The notes: generated by a model from the sequence alone, not told the origin. 64,000 nt of DNA from Trematomus loennbergii (GCA_012861695.1 JAAOOA010000273.1:255001-319000); one strand, 5' to 3'. Shown: positions 11,701 through 25,010, counted from the stretch's first letter. Program-made: numbers and translations.

Positions 11701-14700
11701 TTTCATGACCAAAGAGCAAGGAGTGGATATTTCTGAAGTAGCTCAATCAGGCAAGTACTGACTTCTCTCATTTCACTTGATATTGAGCAGTAGAGTCAAA
11801 AACTGGTATATTACATTAACTGCTCACCTTTTTGGGAGAGCTCATAGTTTAAATTGCCAGACACTTTCCCTGCTTAAACTCTCCCTGTGTGGGAAAATGT
11901 GCCAATTTATGTGGCGTTTCCTTATCCTCGTATCTTTCTAACCTAAGAGGCTTACGTTTGTCATCTTTTGTTCTTACATTTTTTGACAACTTCTCCGAAC
12001 TATAACTGCATACACAGGTCTTATTTGCTCACATTTCTAACGGAAGAGGTTACATTTGCAACTCAACAGCATTACAAATCAGACGTCAATTCCAAAATAC
12101 TTAACACACAGTTTTTCTCGATGAAACTTGGCTACTTTGACTGGCTTTGTGGCTCTGGAACACTGGGAAGTTTGGGCACACACAATACCTCCCACTTGGT
12201 GAAAACAACTCCAGAAATGCCAACAAAGAGCCTGCAAATGCACCAATGCTGGCAGTTGCATTAATATAAAATCCAAAATGACCATTAATCCAATAGATTC
12301 AGCTAATTTATAAAAGCTATACGCTGTTTGTTTGTGCTGCAAATACATAACACACCAAAATTATCTGTCGTAGAACCCTTTTCTATATTTAACCAGCCTG
12401 TGCTGAATTTGATTATAACTAAGGGAGGTTTTTAAAAGCAAGTGAGTCTTTTCACTCAGTGACTATGAAAAAAAGACATACTGTACATTTAATTCTGTAA
12501 ACGTTTTTTTTTTTACTACAATACGACCATGTTGGAACATTGCAAGTAATAAAGGGTTGTTTCCTGTTTGTCCTATTTTGACAACATTGGATGATGAGGC
12601 ATTCTTAAATAGCTCTCAACTACTGGATGAAATGCCATGTCATTTGACTAGTGCAATCATCATCGTAATGTATGTCTAATACTTTGGTATTGCTCTAAAT
12701 GTATTATATGAAAATACATCTAAGCAACATTTCTGCCCATTGCCTTTGATTTATGTTTCTGTTATATGTTGTTACATGATGTGTGTGTAGGTCCAGGGTT
12801 GGCATTCATTGTCTACCCACGTGCTGTAGCCATGATGCCCATGCCTCAGGTGTGGTCGGTGTGTTTCTTCCTCATGATCATTCTGCTCGGATTGGACAGT
12901 CAGGTACCCGCCAAACCTCTCTGAATAAATAAATGTAAGATTGAATTCATAAACAAAGGTCTGACTCTCTTTACTCTCACTGCTTTCTTCCAGTTTGTTG
13001 GTCTGGAGTGTCTGATGACGTCACTGACTGATTTGTTCCCTGCCCTGCGCCGAGGCTACAGACGTGAGCTGGTTCTGTTGGCTATCTGCAGTACCTGCTG
13101 CATAATGGGACTCTCCCTAGTCACTGAGGTTTGTATAGTAAACTCCATGCAAACAGTTAGCTTTAGTATTATTTATGCTACACTTAAAATGCTTGGAAGA
13201 CTGGTAAAATGGTACATGTATCAAAGCAGAAAAAACTGTGTATGAAAGGGACTTTAAACTAACTACAAGGCCACCTCCACCAAGGCCAAATGCCCTAGTG
13301 GAAAATGTGATTCAGATGTACTACAACATTGAATGTGTTATACCTTGGCAAATGTACACACTTTCACCAATATGTATGTAAAGCATGCCAGTAGTATTGC
13401 ATAATACAGATAAAAACTGACAATGAAACACAACCTTCTTGATTAATTAAGTCAATCCAACATCACACATAAAGTGATGTTGATTACTTCCAGGACTGGT
13501 AAGCCTTCATGTTTCTGTCATAAGCAAGAACCCTAAAAGGTACTGCACAACTGCTAACAGAAAAAGACTAATTGGCATTCAGATGCAGTCAAACCTCCCT
13601 CTGTTGCTCTAGGTTTGCAGGAGAGCCTTTTTTTTCATCGATATGTTCTTTTTGAGAGTTGCATGGATAAAAACAAGAAATAAACACTAATTAAATAAAA
13701 GCAGTTTGTCTCTGAAATATTAAAGCGTACAACCATAGTCAAAATAAAGAAATATATACACTTTCAGCTGCTATACCTTGGATGTCCTTCCCACCCTGAA
13801 AACATTACAAGACAGCGTCCCAGATCTTATTCAACCGACCTCCTCTATCTTCATTATAACATCTCAATCTCTCCAGATGTAATGTGTTTGCCATGTATTC
13901 CAACCACAAGTCATACCTGGCTCTAGAGTCCCTTGTTCACACTCGTAAGATTTACTTTTTGCAATCACCATTTAAACACAAAAGCAATATTTTCATACTA
14001 TTAACTAGCGATGAGTAGCTTGTTTCTCTAAGAATGGCTATGAGCCCACCAGGTTCCCAATGCTTTCCAAGAGACTCCATGAAATAGTAGAATATGCTGT
14101 TCAAACATACGAAAAGTTGAATTACAGTCCCTTCACTATATCATAACTAGAAAGAATGTAAAAAAACTGATACCATATATTAATTGCAACCAGGTGAAAC
14201 ATCAGAACATCCAACTGTATAAAAGTGTGTCAAAGACATAAATTAGCAACATGAAACATTAAGAAAACTGAAATATCAGAACATTCAGATGTCAATCGGA
14301 TTTTAATCTTAAAGCTCATTCCCACAGTGATTTTCACTTTTTATTTTAAAGAACCTCGGGTAATATACACTGATTATGGTAAGAAACTTTTGGGAATATA
14401 GTTTATTGGAAGTTGTTTTGTCCTTGTATTTAGGGAGGCATGTACCTGCTCCAGCTGTTGGACCATCATGTCTGCAGCGGCACTACCCTGCTGCTTCTCT
14501 CCTTCTGCCAGTCTGTCAGTATTGCCTGGGTCTATGGTGAGTCAAAGACAACACAAATAAATCAAACAATTCACTCAAAAATGTATATCCTTTTCATATT
14601 ATGAAAACTTGTATTACAACTTATTTCAACAGGATCAAAAACACTATGTACATTTGATAATAACTTAAATCAAAGACAATATTGAACTTTCAAATATTTT

Positions 14701-17194
14701 TGTTTTCTCTAAAAAGGTGCAGACCGTTTTTATGGCAACATCACAGACATGATAGGGTATCGTCCATTCCCATTGATGAAGTACTGCTGGCGCTACATCA
14801 CTCCCTTATTTTGTTTTGTAAGAGTTTTGTCCTTTCATACATTGATGTATGTTGCTATACTTCTCATGATCATTTCCATTTGATGTATGGTATGATACAA
14901 TTGTGTACATTCATAAGAGATGAAAATGTAAACACAAAAAAGCTATTTAGTGAATGTAAAGCACTTATAACAGGCTCTACATGTGATAGTAATCCCCTTT
15001 GTCTCCTCTAACCACAGGGCACCTTCATCTTCTCTATCGTGAAATACACACCGCTGAGGTTCAATAACACTTATGTTTATCCATTCTGGGCTAACATCTT
15101 GGGATGGTTCATTGCCAGCATGTCCTCTCCCTCATCCCACTCTTTATGTTATACAAAATGATGCATGAAAAAGGCCCTCTTCGACAGGTAAGCATAACTA
15201 TCTTGTTTCCCTCTAAATTGTACTGGTAAATCTTGCTCTCAAAATAATTAAAAGTGACTCACTGATAGGTCAAACTTTAAACCTCTGATATAGATTTGAA
15301 TCATTTTGTGCATGTGTGCAGTTACTGTTAAAGTTATGATTTGTTAAAAGGTTGTCTGGACACCTTTGTGTAAAATATGATCCCTAGAGAATCTGCAGGA
15401 TTTCTCTTGATAAACAGTACCAAAAAAAAAAGAAACATGGGATTATATCACTGTACTAGAGATACATTTGATCTTTCACAGACTTGCATTACCTTTGCAC
15501 ATTCAGATTAATAATACAGATCATTATCAACCAGTAATTATAAGTAATATTAAACAGATTAAGGTGGTAGATTAGCTCCACTTTACCAGCTGCAACACTA
15601 AAGGGCTACATTATTGAATCAGTAATTACAATTTGATTATGTAATAGTCATTATTCAGATTTGGAACATTTTGCATGTTATCTTTTTTATTTTAAGTAGA
15701 TCAGAGTATCAGATACATTTTATAATGTGGAATTGCTACTTTTACAAGACCTGAATACTTATTCCCCCAGATTTAAATCTGGTTATATTTTAGGTTTTCA
15801 CTTTAAATGTATCCCATTAAAAACATTTAAGAGCAACAATGAATCCTACTGACAAGTATACGGTGTGCATCCACCGGCCAATGGGGGCTAGCTAACAGCT
15901 ACAGTAGCCATGGTACAGAGCCCTGCTTCTACGGTTATAAAACTCACCCTGCAATAAACTACATTTAATACATATATACCATTGCCAACAAGCGAGGCAG
16001 AGAAATAGCCAAACATGACACGCATTCAGCAGAGAGCCATAAAGACAACAGAAAAAGGAGAGGGGGACATCCATAGCTGGCTGCTAAACTACAGTGGCTA
16101 ACTTTAGCATAGATTAAATGAAAATGTAAACATTAGTGTTTTGATCGCTAGTAGAAGGACAGGTCTTGTGTTTGAGCAGTACTGGATGATATGTAGACAT
16201 AATTCTCGTAGTTATATCCGTTGTCTTCAAGGATATAACAAGATTAATTTAGTAAAGACTATGCAGCTACAGTATACTGACAGCAGCAACACAAAAACAC
16301 AGTGAAACCGGAAATGACAAAGACGCTTACCGTACAACGTCAGCAACGCCACGCTCTGAAAGACGTCCGTTGAATCTGGTCTTGGCATTATTTAGCCACA
16401 TAGTTGCACTAGGTGACAATGACATTTTTGTGTTCATCCCAAATACATTACGAAAATATTCCCACTTCATTACACAAATACAGTAGGAAAATATTCCCAC
16501 CGTATTATTTACTATTTGTCGAGTTTAACGTGTGCTAAAAATGTCTAGTTGTTTTGGGTAAATAAATATTGCAACTAAGAGGTAGGGAATGAGTGACATA
16601 GAAGTCAACATTATTGGTTGATTGATTGTTTGTTTTGGACTTTTTTAAATTTGTATTTGAACAATAATTGGACTTTACAAATCATCATACAGAAATACCA
16701 GAATCACAATTCCATTATTCGTCCCACAGAGGGGAGATGTACAGCAGTTTAGCTAAAGACGAAATATACAAATCTCCCACTATTAGATTAAAAGGTGTGC
16801 ACATCGTTTTTAAAGTGAAATAAACATTTTTTTTAAATGTACAGAAGTACACATTCAGGGAAAACAAGTAAGTTATTGATAAAATAAAAAACATTGTAGA
16901 ATATACTGTGTGGTAGCGGGTTGATTGCAGTGGTAGATACAAAATAAATTGAGGTGAATAGTGCAAATAATCTCTCATGGTTTGCACAAATGAATAAAGA
17001 ATGCAAAAAAATGTATCCTCGGCATCTGAACTGAATTTCACTTTTATCTTGAATGTCTTTTTCCCCCTCAGCGATTCTTAAATCTCTGCAAGCCTATGGA
17101 TCTCACCTTGGACCAAAAAAGTCTTCCGATGCTTGGAACCACTACCAGCGTGGAGCTGAAGCCCTTATCCCCAAATGGGGAACTTACTAAGTGA
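6968..17194 (+). CDS. slc6a13-like: SLC6 family Na+/Cl--dependent transporter (GAT2/BGT1-like), 14 exons
   Basis: Plasma-membrane symporter predicted to move GABA, betaine, taurine or a related amino acid with Na+ and Cl-. Coding exons: 6968-7157, 7238-7372, 7712-7852, 8190-8277, 8796-8928, 10673-10807, 10900-11003, 11627-11750, 12791-12903, 12994-13128, 14434-14536, 14717-14817, 15018-15187, 17072-17194. Introns are GT-AG except the one after 11750, which starts GC. About 598 residues if two one-base losses (exon 8 start, exon 13) are discounted; GAT2 is about 600. Seen: TM1 with [15 protein letters not shown], the EL2 cysteine pair ([12 protein letters not shown]) followed by two N-glycosylation sequons (NVS, NTT), [24 protein letters not shown] in TM6, LGLDSQF in TM8, DMIGYRP near TM10. 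Odd: MGAIIGPGN replaces GEIIGLGN in TM1, and TSY replaces YY in TM3, although the substrate Tyr is kept. The start ATG precedes a typical short N-terminus. The family is certain; the exact paralogue is not (a fish-specific branch such as slc6a22 is possible). Confidence 0.9.
8698..8727 (+). repeat. (TC)n microsatellite in SLC6 intron 4
   Basis: About 15 CT units, roughly 70 bases before the exon 5 acceptor at 8795, within a long pyrimidine-rich stretch. Confidence 0.95.
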
Positions 17195-17417
17195 GCCTTG
17201 ACAGAGGTTTTTCATGAGTAATTTATTTTTTTAAGTCATTCCTAAACATTTCTCAGAGAGTGGGTTTTTGCTCTTGTTTTTGTATACTTAAACCATCCAA
17301 GACAATGACATGCTACTCCTAAGTAAGGTGAATAACTTTGATGACAAGTTTTCATTTTAAGTAATGCCGAGCTGTAACTTTTTGAGTAATTGATCATTTT
17401 GTCGGGATAATGAATTA

Positions 17418-17500
<83 letters not shown>

Positions 17501-17573
17501 TGTGTGTGTGTGTGTGGTGTGTGTGTGTGTGTGTGTGTGGTGTGTGTGTGTGTGGTGTGTGTGTGGTGTGTTT
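17418..17573 (+). repeat. (GT)n microsatellite in the SLC6 3' UTR
   Basis: GT run of about 75 bases, then GT blocks separated by extra G (ggtgtg). Cys/Val and His/Thr frames here are repeat artefacts. Confidence 0.97.
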
Positions 17574-17958
17574 GTTTTATGATTTTCACCTGTATTTTGT
17601 AACTTGAACAAAACAAATTATAACAGCATTGTGCTGTTTTGTTGTACATAAACATTAGCCTGAGTTGGATTTTAAAACATTTACTGGCTAAGTTATTTTT
17701 AAACTTTCACTCAGTTGGCAACCTTTCACTGTGTGGTGTTGCCGTATATATTTACCTAAATATCACATGGGGAATGTATGTGTAATGTATGTAGTGCTAC
17801 CAATGCTACCAATGCCTTTATATAACCTTATAATCCTCCTTAAAACTATAATAAGTGCCTCACAACAGAATATTTAGGTTATTACACCTTGATATAGAGT
17901 ACATCTGCAGAATAGGTTTAACTCACGTTTAGCCATTTGTCATGCACTATGGTTCACA

Positions 17959-17964
17959 AATAAA
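17959..17964 (+). promoter_or_regulatory. candidate poly(A) signal of the SLC6 gene
   Basis: AATAAA about 765 bases after the stop codon. The 3' UTR so defined would contain the interrupted (GT)n tract at 17418-17573. No better hexamer was noticed nearer the stop. Confidence 0.35.
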
Positions 17965-19253
17965 TATTTTTCAATGAAACCTGGTACTTTGGCATGTGTT
18001 ATTATTACATTATGTATTTGGTCTGCCCCGTCTGCCAACTTTGGATACCTGGCAAAAAGTTCTCAAGTCAAAACCTGCTTCCCTGGTGTCAGTAGAGCCA
18101 ACAATACATTCCAGATCATCACCAACACTTTAGGTATACAGGAAAAGACAAGCAGGTATTCACCTGCACAGTGTTTTACACCTCCAGGGAGTATCGGGTA
18201 CTGGTAAACTTTCACATGCAAATCTGTCATTAAACCAAATAGAGGGGCACCTAACAGTTGGAGACAACTGAAAGAAAATCTTTGCATGATTAATTTGTTT
18301 GAAATTGGAAACAGAAGTAATTGTGCCTTTTAACTGGTAGCTACTTGCCCCTGTAATCTTGGGATATCTTGAAGACGAGCATGATTTTCATGTAGTAATA
18401 TTTCGGAGTCATCAGACATCATTTTTCTCAGCCAAACATAAAGAATAATTTACCAACATGCTAGTAAAAGAAAGAGTCTGTAGTGTAATTATGCCAGAGG
18501 ACTTGAAGGGAAAGCTGGCATTTTGACATATAAACGTTACACAAATGTATAATGGAACAATATCTTTGGGATTATTCAGATTGTGTAACACTTGATTCAA
18601 ATGTGGCAAACAACCCTGTATGTGCTTTTGTGATAACAATTAATTTCCTTTCCAATATTTTTCCATTACCTAAAAGGGCTGAGGATTTTCCGAGAGAGCC
18701 TCTGCAGAGGGTAAGTAGTCAGGGTGGATGGATGGGCCAAGACCCACAGCATTTTTTTTGCCAATAAATTCGTCCTAAAATCAGCTTGACCTTTCTAGTG
18801 TCAGTCATGATTTCTTCCATGTGTTGCAAGAGCTCTCATTTCCATTTCCACTTGATACAAATGTGTAAATTCAAGAGGGAGGAAGAAACCAGGTGAGAAT
18901 TATGTTTAGATGAATCACAGGCGATGCACACAGCTGTGAACACACAAGTGCTTGATTTATTGTATCCACTGCACTCAATTTACCTCTTCTCCCATTTTTC
19001 TTTTTATTACAGTTTCAGGAACTTGTACAGACATGGTCACATTTTGACCACTATTTTTTTCTTTTGTTCAGCGGCTTTTTTCCATTTGTGTGGAATTAAT
19101 ATTTATGTAGACATTTCTTTAAGACATACTTGCCAACCCTCCCGATTTTCGCGGGAGACTCCGATTTCATTGCCCTCTCCCGGTTTCCTCCCGGGGTCAT
19201 ATTTCTCCCGCATTTCTCCCGATTTCTGACAAAATCAGATTTACTCAGGACTG
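17965..19253. other. no gene seen
   Basis: Anonymous sequence. 19125-19230 is a CCCGATTT-rich repeat (gccaaccctcccgattttcgcggg) typical of a dispersed fish element end. Short frames show no domain. Confidence 0.55.
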
Positions 19254-19552
19254 TAGAGATGGGCGAGTCCTGATTCATCCGGATCATTAACCCGGATCCT
19301 AGAAATGAGCTGGTCGTGACGAGTCTCCCCTCTCCATTAACCCGAGTCCTTGAGTCCCACACTTGGTGTGACGTACAAATTAAAACTATAAATTGCGTCA
19401 CTCGCTACTCTCTTTATAACATGTAAAATCACATTACAACGTACCCCAGTCCATCTGCCTACCCTTTAGCAAGTATACAGGATAGCTGCCTGCCAGAAGT
19501 TATCGTTTGGCTCAGGGGAGGGGACGCGGATCAGTGAAACTTCCTGCAGACT
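19254..19552. repeat. second copy of the hAT-like terminal segment
   Basis: Starts TAGAGATGGGCGAGTCC and is the reverse complement of 22032-22329 with few differences. It continues into gaggtgtgatttgtgccaaag, which recurs in reverse at about 24182-24211. Probably the end of another family member whose far end is not clear. Confidence 0.7.
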
Positions 19553-21182
19553 TATGAGGTGTGATTTGTGCCAAAGACGAACTCACTGAGCAGACAATCG
19601 TGTCGATCGTCGCCTACCATGCCGTGAACTATGCCGCGAGAGAAGTAACGTGACACTCTCGTCGCCACCCCTCTCGTCTGAGAAGCTACGTGACGTCTGC
19701 GTCTGAAGTTACTTTACTTTGGTAGTTATCACCAAATAACCCAGTAATGTTACAGCTACTTAGTTGCTGTTCAAGCTAGACTCTATTTCAATATAGTTTT
19801 GGTATTAAAATAATGTTACACCTCTTGTATGCCCTGAATGCAAAAACAACCACAGACAAGAATATATATTTTTAATTATCAAAATGATAACAAAGGCTGA
19901 AAAAACAGGAGAAGCCTGTCTTCCCTTGGTCTCCAGGAGAAAACGCCACTGTATATCACCAAGTTTTCATATAGTTTTGTGTGTGAAATAGATCGCTGCA
20001 GTGAACACGACTTTATGTATTTGTTTATGGTTTATTTGATTTGGAGGGATGCAGTATACATAGAAGTTCAGAGAAGAGGCAACCCCTATATATTGTTTAT
20101 TTTATTTCATTTCATTTTGGCACCATGGCAGAGGCAAATATAGAGTTAATGTGCGGAGATTATAATGTCCCGTTTACTAAAATATGTATTGTTTTTTTGA
20201 TGTTTAGTTGACAAAATAGTCACTGTGCTACATTTTGCTGCACTCAAGCATACATCTGAAGACAAGAGTTGTGTCCCCCTTTGGCCACAAGGGGGAGTAT
20301 ATATATATTGTATATATATATATTTTGTATAGATGTTGCAACTATACAGAGCTTTGGCAATACTATATGTAACTGAGGTCATGCTAATAAAGCTATTGAA
20401 TTGAATTGAGTATACCTTTAAGTGAGCTGTCAGGAGGAAACAAAGGTTCGCCAACACATTGCACTTTAATGCTGAGAAAGTACAAAGACGTGAAACGATG
20501 TGCTGCAATGTCTGTGTATTTTTGAAGAATGCCAAGTAAAGGAAGAAAGTAATAACTCGCACTGAGTCTTAATACATTACTTTATTTCTATTATATAAAA
20601 CACTATCCAATGATTTATTATGTTTGTGTTACACACACACCATTACTGAATTCATTCTAAAACCAAGAATAACCTACATACAACAATAGGGAGCCCTGGC
20701 TCAAGGACGGACAAAACAAGGACACCACACATGATTATTTTCCAATTACAGTATATTTATTTAAAGAGAGTAACTCAATTGTGATATCAGTTAATCAGTA
20801 ATGTGTGTAGTGTGATGTGTCAGCAGGGCCGGACTGGGACCATAGGTCAGGCCGGGAATTATACACCCAGCCAGGCCACTACCAGTTTTGTTTGGGGGCG
20901 TTTTGCTGGATGTATCGTCAATATTTACAACGTTGCTGCCCTTAGTGATAGCCCTACAGTTTGAATCTACTACTTAAATAGAAACATATGGACATAGGAT
21001 ATTGTTAAAAAAAGTGTGCATATGTATTTGGGAACCTTTCCATGTGAACATGTTTTATTTGGGGGTGGACCTCAAATGGATTAAACTCTGATCAATAACT
21101 ATAGTAACTTATTGAGAGAACATGAACATAGCTTGCTTATACTGTTGTCATTACATTTCCTTTGGTTTTGTTCAGTGTTTTC
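19553..21182. other. no gene; repeat remnants
   Basis: A LINE-like tail occurs at 20350-20405 (ctttggcaatac...aataaagctattgaattgaattgag) after an AT microsatellite; the rest is anonymous. Confidence 0.55.
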
Positions 21183-21190
21183 ATAGACAT

Positions 21191-22329
21191 TAGAGATGGC
21201 AAATCCGGATCCTTTTACGGACTCAGGGTCTTCTGAGTCAGTCATTGAAGAGATCCGGATCATACGAGTCATTTGAGTCATATGAGTCAGCATCACCAAG
21301 ACCGTAGAAATCCTATCGGTGAAACCGAAAAGTTGATGCATTTCACGAGCATATTATTATTCCATATATTTGAATATATATATATCGTATATATATATAT
21401 ATATCTGCATGTATATTTTCTATTTTGACATGTATATTTTATATTTTATATTTTATTTTATTTTTCTTTCTATTCTTGTATATTTTGTAGTTTTGTTTTA
21501 TTGTAAAATGCCTTTTATGCTGCTGTAACAACAATTTCCCAATTTGGGATCAATAAAGTACTATCTATCTATCTATCTATTAAACTGACGTTATATTAAC
21601 CTCCACTACACAGTGTATTTTGCTTTAATAAAAAATGTTGATCACAAAAAAAGGGTTATTTTGCGATTTGGCAAATCTGAGTCTGCTGTTGACTCGTGCA
21701 TGAGGACGAGTCTGCTGGATCTCTGGATCTGCTGCTATATACGGCTCCGAGTCCGCACGAGTCTGATCCGCTGTGTGTTGCAGCGAGTCAGGATTTGCGA
21801 ATCTGCGTATCTGCGAGTGAGTCTGCGAGTGAGTCTGCGAGTCTGCGAGTCTGCGAGTCTGCGAGCGAGTCTGCGAGTCTGCGAGCGAGTCTGCGAGTCT
21901 GCGAGCGAGTCTGCTCGTGCATAGCGCGGGAGCGGGTGCTGGAGGAGGGGCTATGCTCGTGCACATGACGAGATCGCTGGATCTGCTATGCTATTACGGT
22001 TAGGAGCCGTCGGCTCCTCTCAGTCCCCACGAGTCTGCAGGAAGTTTCACTGATCCGCGTCCCCTCCCCTGAGCCAAACGATCACTTCTGGCAGGCAGCC
22101 ATCCTGTATACTTGCTAAAGGGTAGGCAGATGGACTGGGGTACGTTGTAATGTGATTTTACATGTTATAAAGAGAGTAGCGAGTGACGCAATTTATAGTT
22201 TTAATTTGTACGTCACACCAAGTGTGGGACTCAAGGACTCGGGTTAATGGAGAGGGAGACTCGTCATGACCAGCTCATTTCTAGGATCCGGGTTAATGAT
22301 CCGGATGAATCAGGACTCGCCCATCTCTA
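21191..22329. mobile_element. hAT-like non-autonomous transposon with 8-bp target duplication
   Basis: Ends are TAGAGATGG and its reverse complement CCATCTCTA, flanked by identical 8-mers atagacat (21183-21190 and 22330-22337), the hAT signature. The interior has no transposase: an AT tract, a CTAT tetranucleotide after a LINE-like tail (tttgggatcaataaag), and the repetitive TCTGCGAG region. Its right 300 bases are the reverse complement of 19254-19552. Confidence 0.8.
21797..21911 (+). repeat. TCTGCGAG octamer simple repeat
   Basis: Irregular run of tctgcgag/tctgcgagcgag units inside the hAT-like element. It opens long frames in several phases (serine/leucine/arginine-rich) that are not genes. 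Confidence 0.85.
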
Positions 22330-22337
22330 ATAGACAT

Positions 22338-23860
22338 AGCCTATTGAAACAGTTTCCTCTGTACCTGCCAGTTCTGTCCACTGAGCTCTGCCTGCATCTC
22401 TCCATCAGGGTCATCACCATCAGCATCATCTGATCGTGGAACTGAATCATTACATTAACAACTATTTATGAAATAACATTATTCAAGAACATACATTATG
22501 CAACACTTATTTTATCACTTAGTTGACCCTGTATTTGCATGGCCTAATACCATAATGATTGTCTCCCCTTTAGACAACATAACCATCTCAAGTTATTCAC
22601 TCACAGTATGAGGGGTTTGTAGCCCCACAGTTAGCTGCAGTCTAACGGTTATATTACATATATTTCCCTTGAGTAACATTAAGGACATGTTTGGGTTTTG
22701 TGTAGCCTTATAGTCTCCAGTCACACAGAGCCTGCCACTAACTTAGCATTGGACTGAGAAACTGTTTTGTTGACAGTCGATGTGCACATCAGGCTACAAT
22801 TATATAGAAAGAAATGGCTCATAATGTTCGCTCACTTACTTTCTGCTTCGTCATTCTATACCATAGGGGTTCTGAAAAATCAGTGATTTTAGCACATTTC
22901 GCTGCCTTTTTTTGCAGGATGGGGGTCCATCCTTCCACAATAATTAACCTTGCTGTCAGTTTCAGTCGGTCCAGTCCACATAATGTAAACAGCAGCGCTG
23001 GTCTCGTGAGAAACGGAGAGTGGAACAACCAATCACATCTTCATTATTCTCCTGACACATAGACTGTATATATAAAGGTCTGGTCTGACAGGTGGTGCGT
23101 GGTTCTCACTGCGCTTCATACCGGTGCAACTTTGAACACCTTCAATATATGCCGCATTCATTGATTTGGCCTGCAGTCACCGCATCTGGGCTGAATTAAA
23201 CACGTATTATTTTAGTCCTGTGTGTTTTATTAGAGGCCATGTCAGCAGGCCACATCACATCATGCCAGCGTTGCGTTCACAGACATACAAGCCACAAAAC
23301 TGGCAATCGAAACATGCTACAACCTGAGGGACAGTGAATGAGACACACAGACACAGACACACCCACACACACCTTGAGGGAGGGAGGGACAGCTGATCAC
23401 CGACAGCTGATCGCCGTGCAGCGATCAGCTGTTCCCGAGCAGAGAGAGAGAGAGAGGAGCTGCTAGACACAACTCTTATTAATCCCCGTACCGGACAATT
23501 GTTATTTGTTCCAAATCGGAACCGGATTTCGGTTCCCGACCCTCATCACATCCCAGCCACAGCCGTGGTCTTAACCGGTCTTGACATACAATCTCGAGTC
23601 CTATAGGTCCGATACAGAGACAATACGAAAACCAAATGCAGTCGATTCCGAGACCAATACCGTTAAAAGTGGTCTGGAGACCGGTCTCGAGTAAACACCA
23701 GCAAATATTCTCATACTAATGATTATTAATTATTATTCCCCTCTTCTGATACCAATACTGTGCCGATGAGAAAGTGTAGGCTACCTGTAACACTCTCCAA
23801 ACTAGGAGCGGAATCATTCGAAAAATATAATATAGGATAATGCTATACAATACTAACGGA
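22338..23860. other. no gene seen
   Basis: Anonymous sequence with a short agacacacagacacagacac stretch (23340-23372) and an agag run near 23445. No frame with a recognisable domain. Confidence 0.55.
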
Positions 23861-23865
23861 GGCGA

Positions 23866-23946
23866 CACGTACGTTATTCACGCGCTTATCCACACGTACG
23901 TTATTCACGCGCATATCCACACGTACGTTATCAACACGCATATCTA
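23866..23946 (+). repeat. 27-bp tandem repeat, three units
   Basis: Units start at 23866, 23893 and 23920, each opening with the palindrome-containing CACGTACGTTAT and ending with a cgcgcatatcca-like stretch. Part of the CG-rich block upstream of the 121-bp array. Confidence 0.8.
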
Positions 23947-23980
23947 AGATAGCACTTTCAAAGCCATGCCGCCGCCACGT

Positions 23981-24040
23981 GAGCGCGTACTTTGAGCGCG
24001 TACTTTGAGCGCGTACTTTGAGCGCGTACTTTGAGCGCAC
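23981..24040 (+). repeat. 13-bp tandem repeat
   Basis: Four perfect copies of gagcgcgtacttt (23981, 23994, 24007, 24020) and a fifth partial. CpG-rich against an AT-rich background. Confidence 0.85.
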
Positions 24041-24239
24041 CAATGATACGTCGCCGTTACGTCTGACGTCTGACAACGTCGTGACGTCGCCTGTATTGTA
24101 CGTCAACCCATTCAAATTGATGGAGGCGTTGGCGCACGTTGACACGTCAGTTCTCCGCTCAGTGAGCTTAGTTATCTGTTCTTTGGCACAAATCACACCT
24201 CATACAGACTCGTGCTCCCGCGCTATCAACAGCAGACTC

Positions 24240-24650
24240 GCAGACTCGCAGATTCGCAAATCCTGACTCGCTGTGCAACACACAGCAGAGCAGACTCGTG
24301 CGGACTCGGAGCCGTAACCATATAGCAGCAGATCTAGAGATCCAGCAGACTCGTCCTCATGCACGAGTCAACAGCAGACTCAGATTCGCAAATCCTGACT
24401 CACTGTTCTGCAACACACAGCAGACCGGACTCGGAGCCGTATATAGCAGCAGATCCAGAGATCCAGCAGACTTGTCGTCATGCACGAGTCAACAGCAGAC
24501 TCAGATTCGCAAATCCTGACTCACTGTTCTGCAACACACAGCAGAGCAACTCGTGCGGACTCGGAGCCGTATATAGCAGCAGATCCAGAGATCCAGCAGA
24601 CTCGTCCTCATGCACGAGTCAACAGCAGACTCAGATTTGCCAAATCGCAA
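24240..24650 (+). repeat. tandem array of a 121-130 bp unit
   Basis: At least three units (gcacgagtca starts at 24361, 24482, 24612; an earlier partial starts near 24240). Each has cagactcagattcgcaaatcc, cggactcggagccgtatatagc and agatccagagatccagcag. The same unit occurs once in reverse at about 21665-21800 within the hAT-like element. Probably amplified transposon sequence. Confidence 0.8.
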
Positions 24651-25010
24651 ATACTTTGGGACACGTCAGAAACATATGGGAATGGTGAACAATACGTGCA
24701 CCGCAATTTCTTTAACATTTCTTTACGTTTTTGGGACCTTTTTAGCTACTGTTTCTGGTTTCCAAATAATATTATAATAATCTTACATTTTAATTCCCTC
24801 CATGTACCTGAGTTGGTTACTAAATGTGCTTCAGTGCATATACATATGTCTCTTTTCATCTCAATTTCCCCATTCCTTTTATAGAGTATTTTCGGATTCA
24901 TGCCCAAAGATATTTGATAAAGTAAGAATACAGTATAACTTTTGTATCGAAGACATTTTCCCCTTTTCCCTTTTTTATAAGTCATCCAATTTTTTATTGA
25001 AAATATATCA

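Noticed and set aside
21613..21968. Ser/Leu/Arg-rich frames on both strands
   Set aside because: Generated by the TCTGCGAG simple repeat.
24240..24650. Possible CRISPR-like repeat-spacer array
   Set aside because: Vertebrate DNA; the 121-bp units are repeated throughout with no unique spacers of constant size.
24018..24884. Overlapping frames of 70-134 codons in the 121-bp array
   Set aside because: They repeat with the DNA period, occur in all phases and show no domain.
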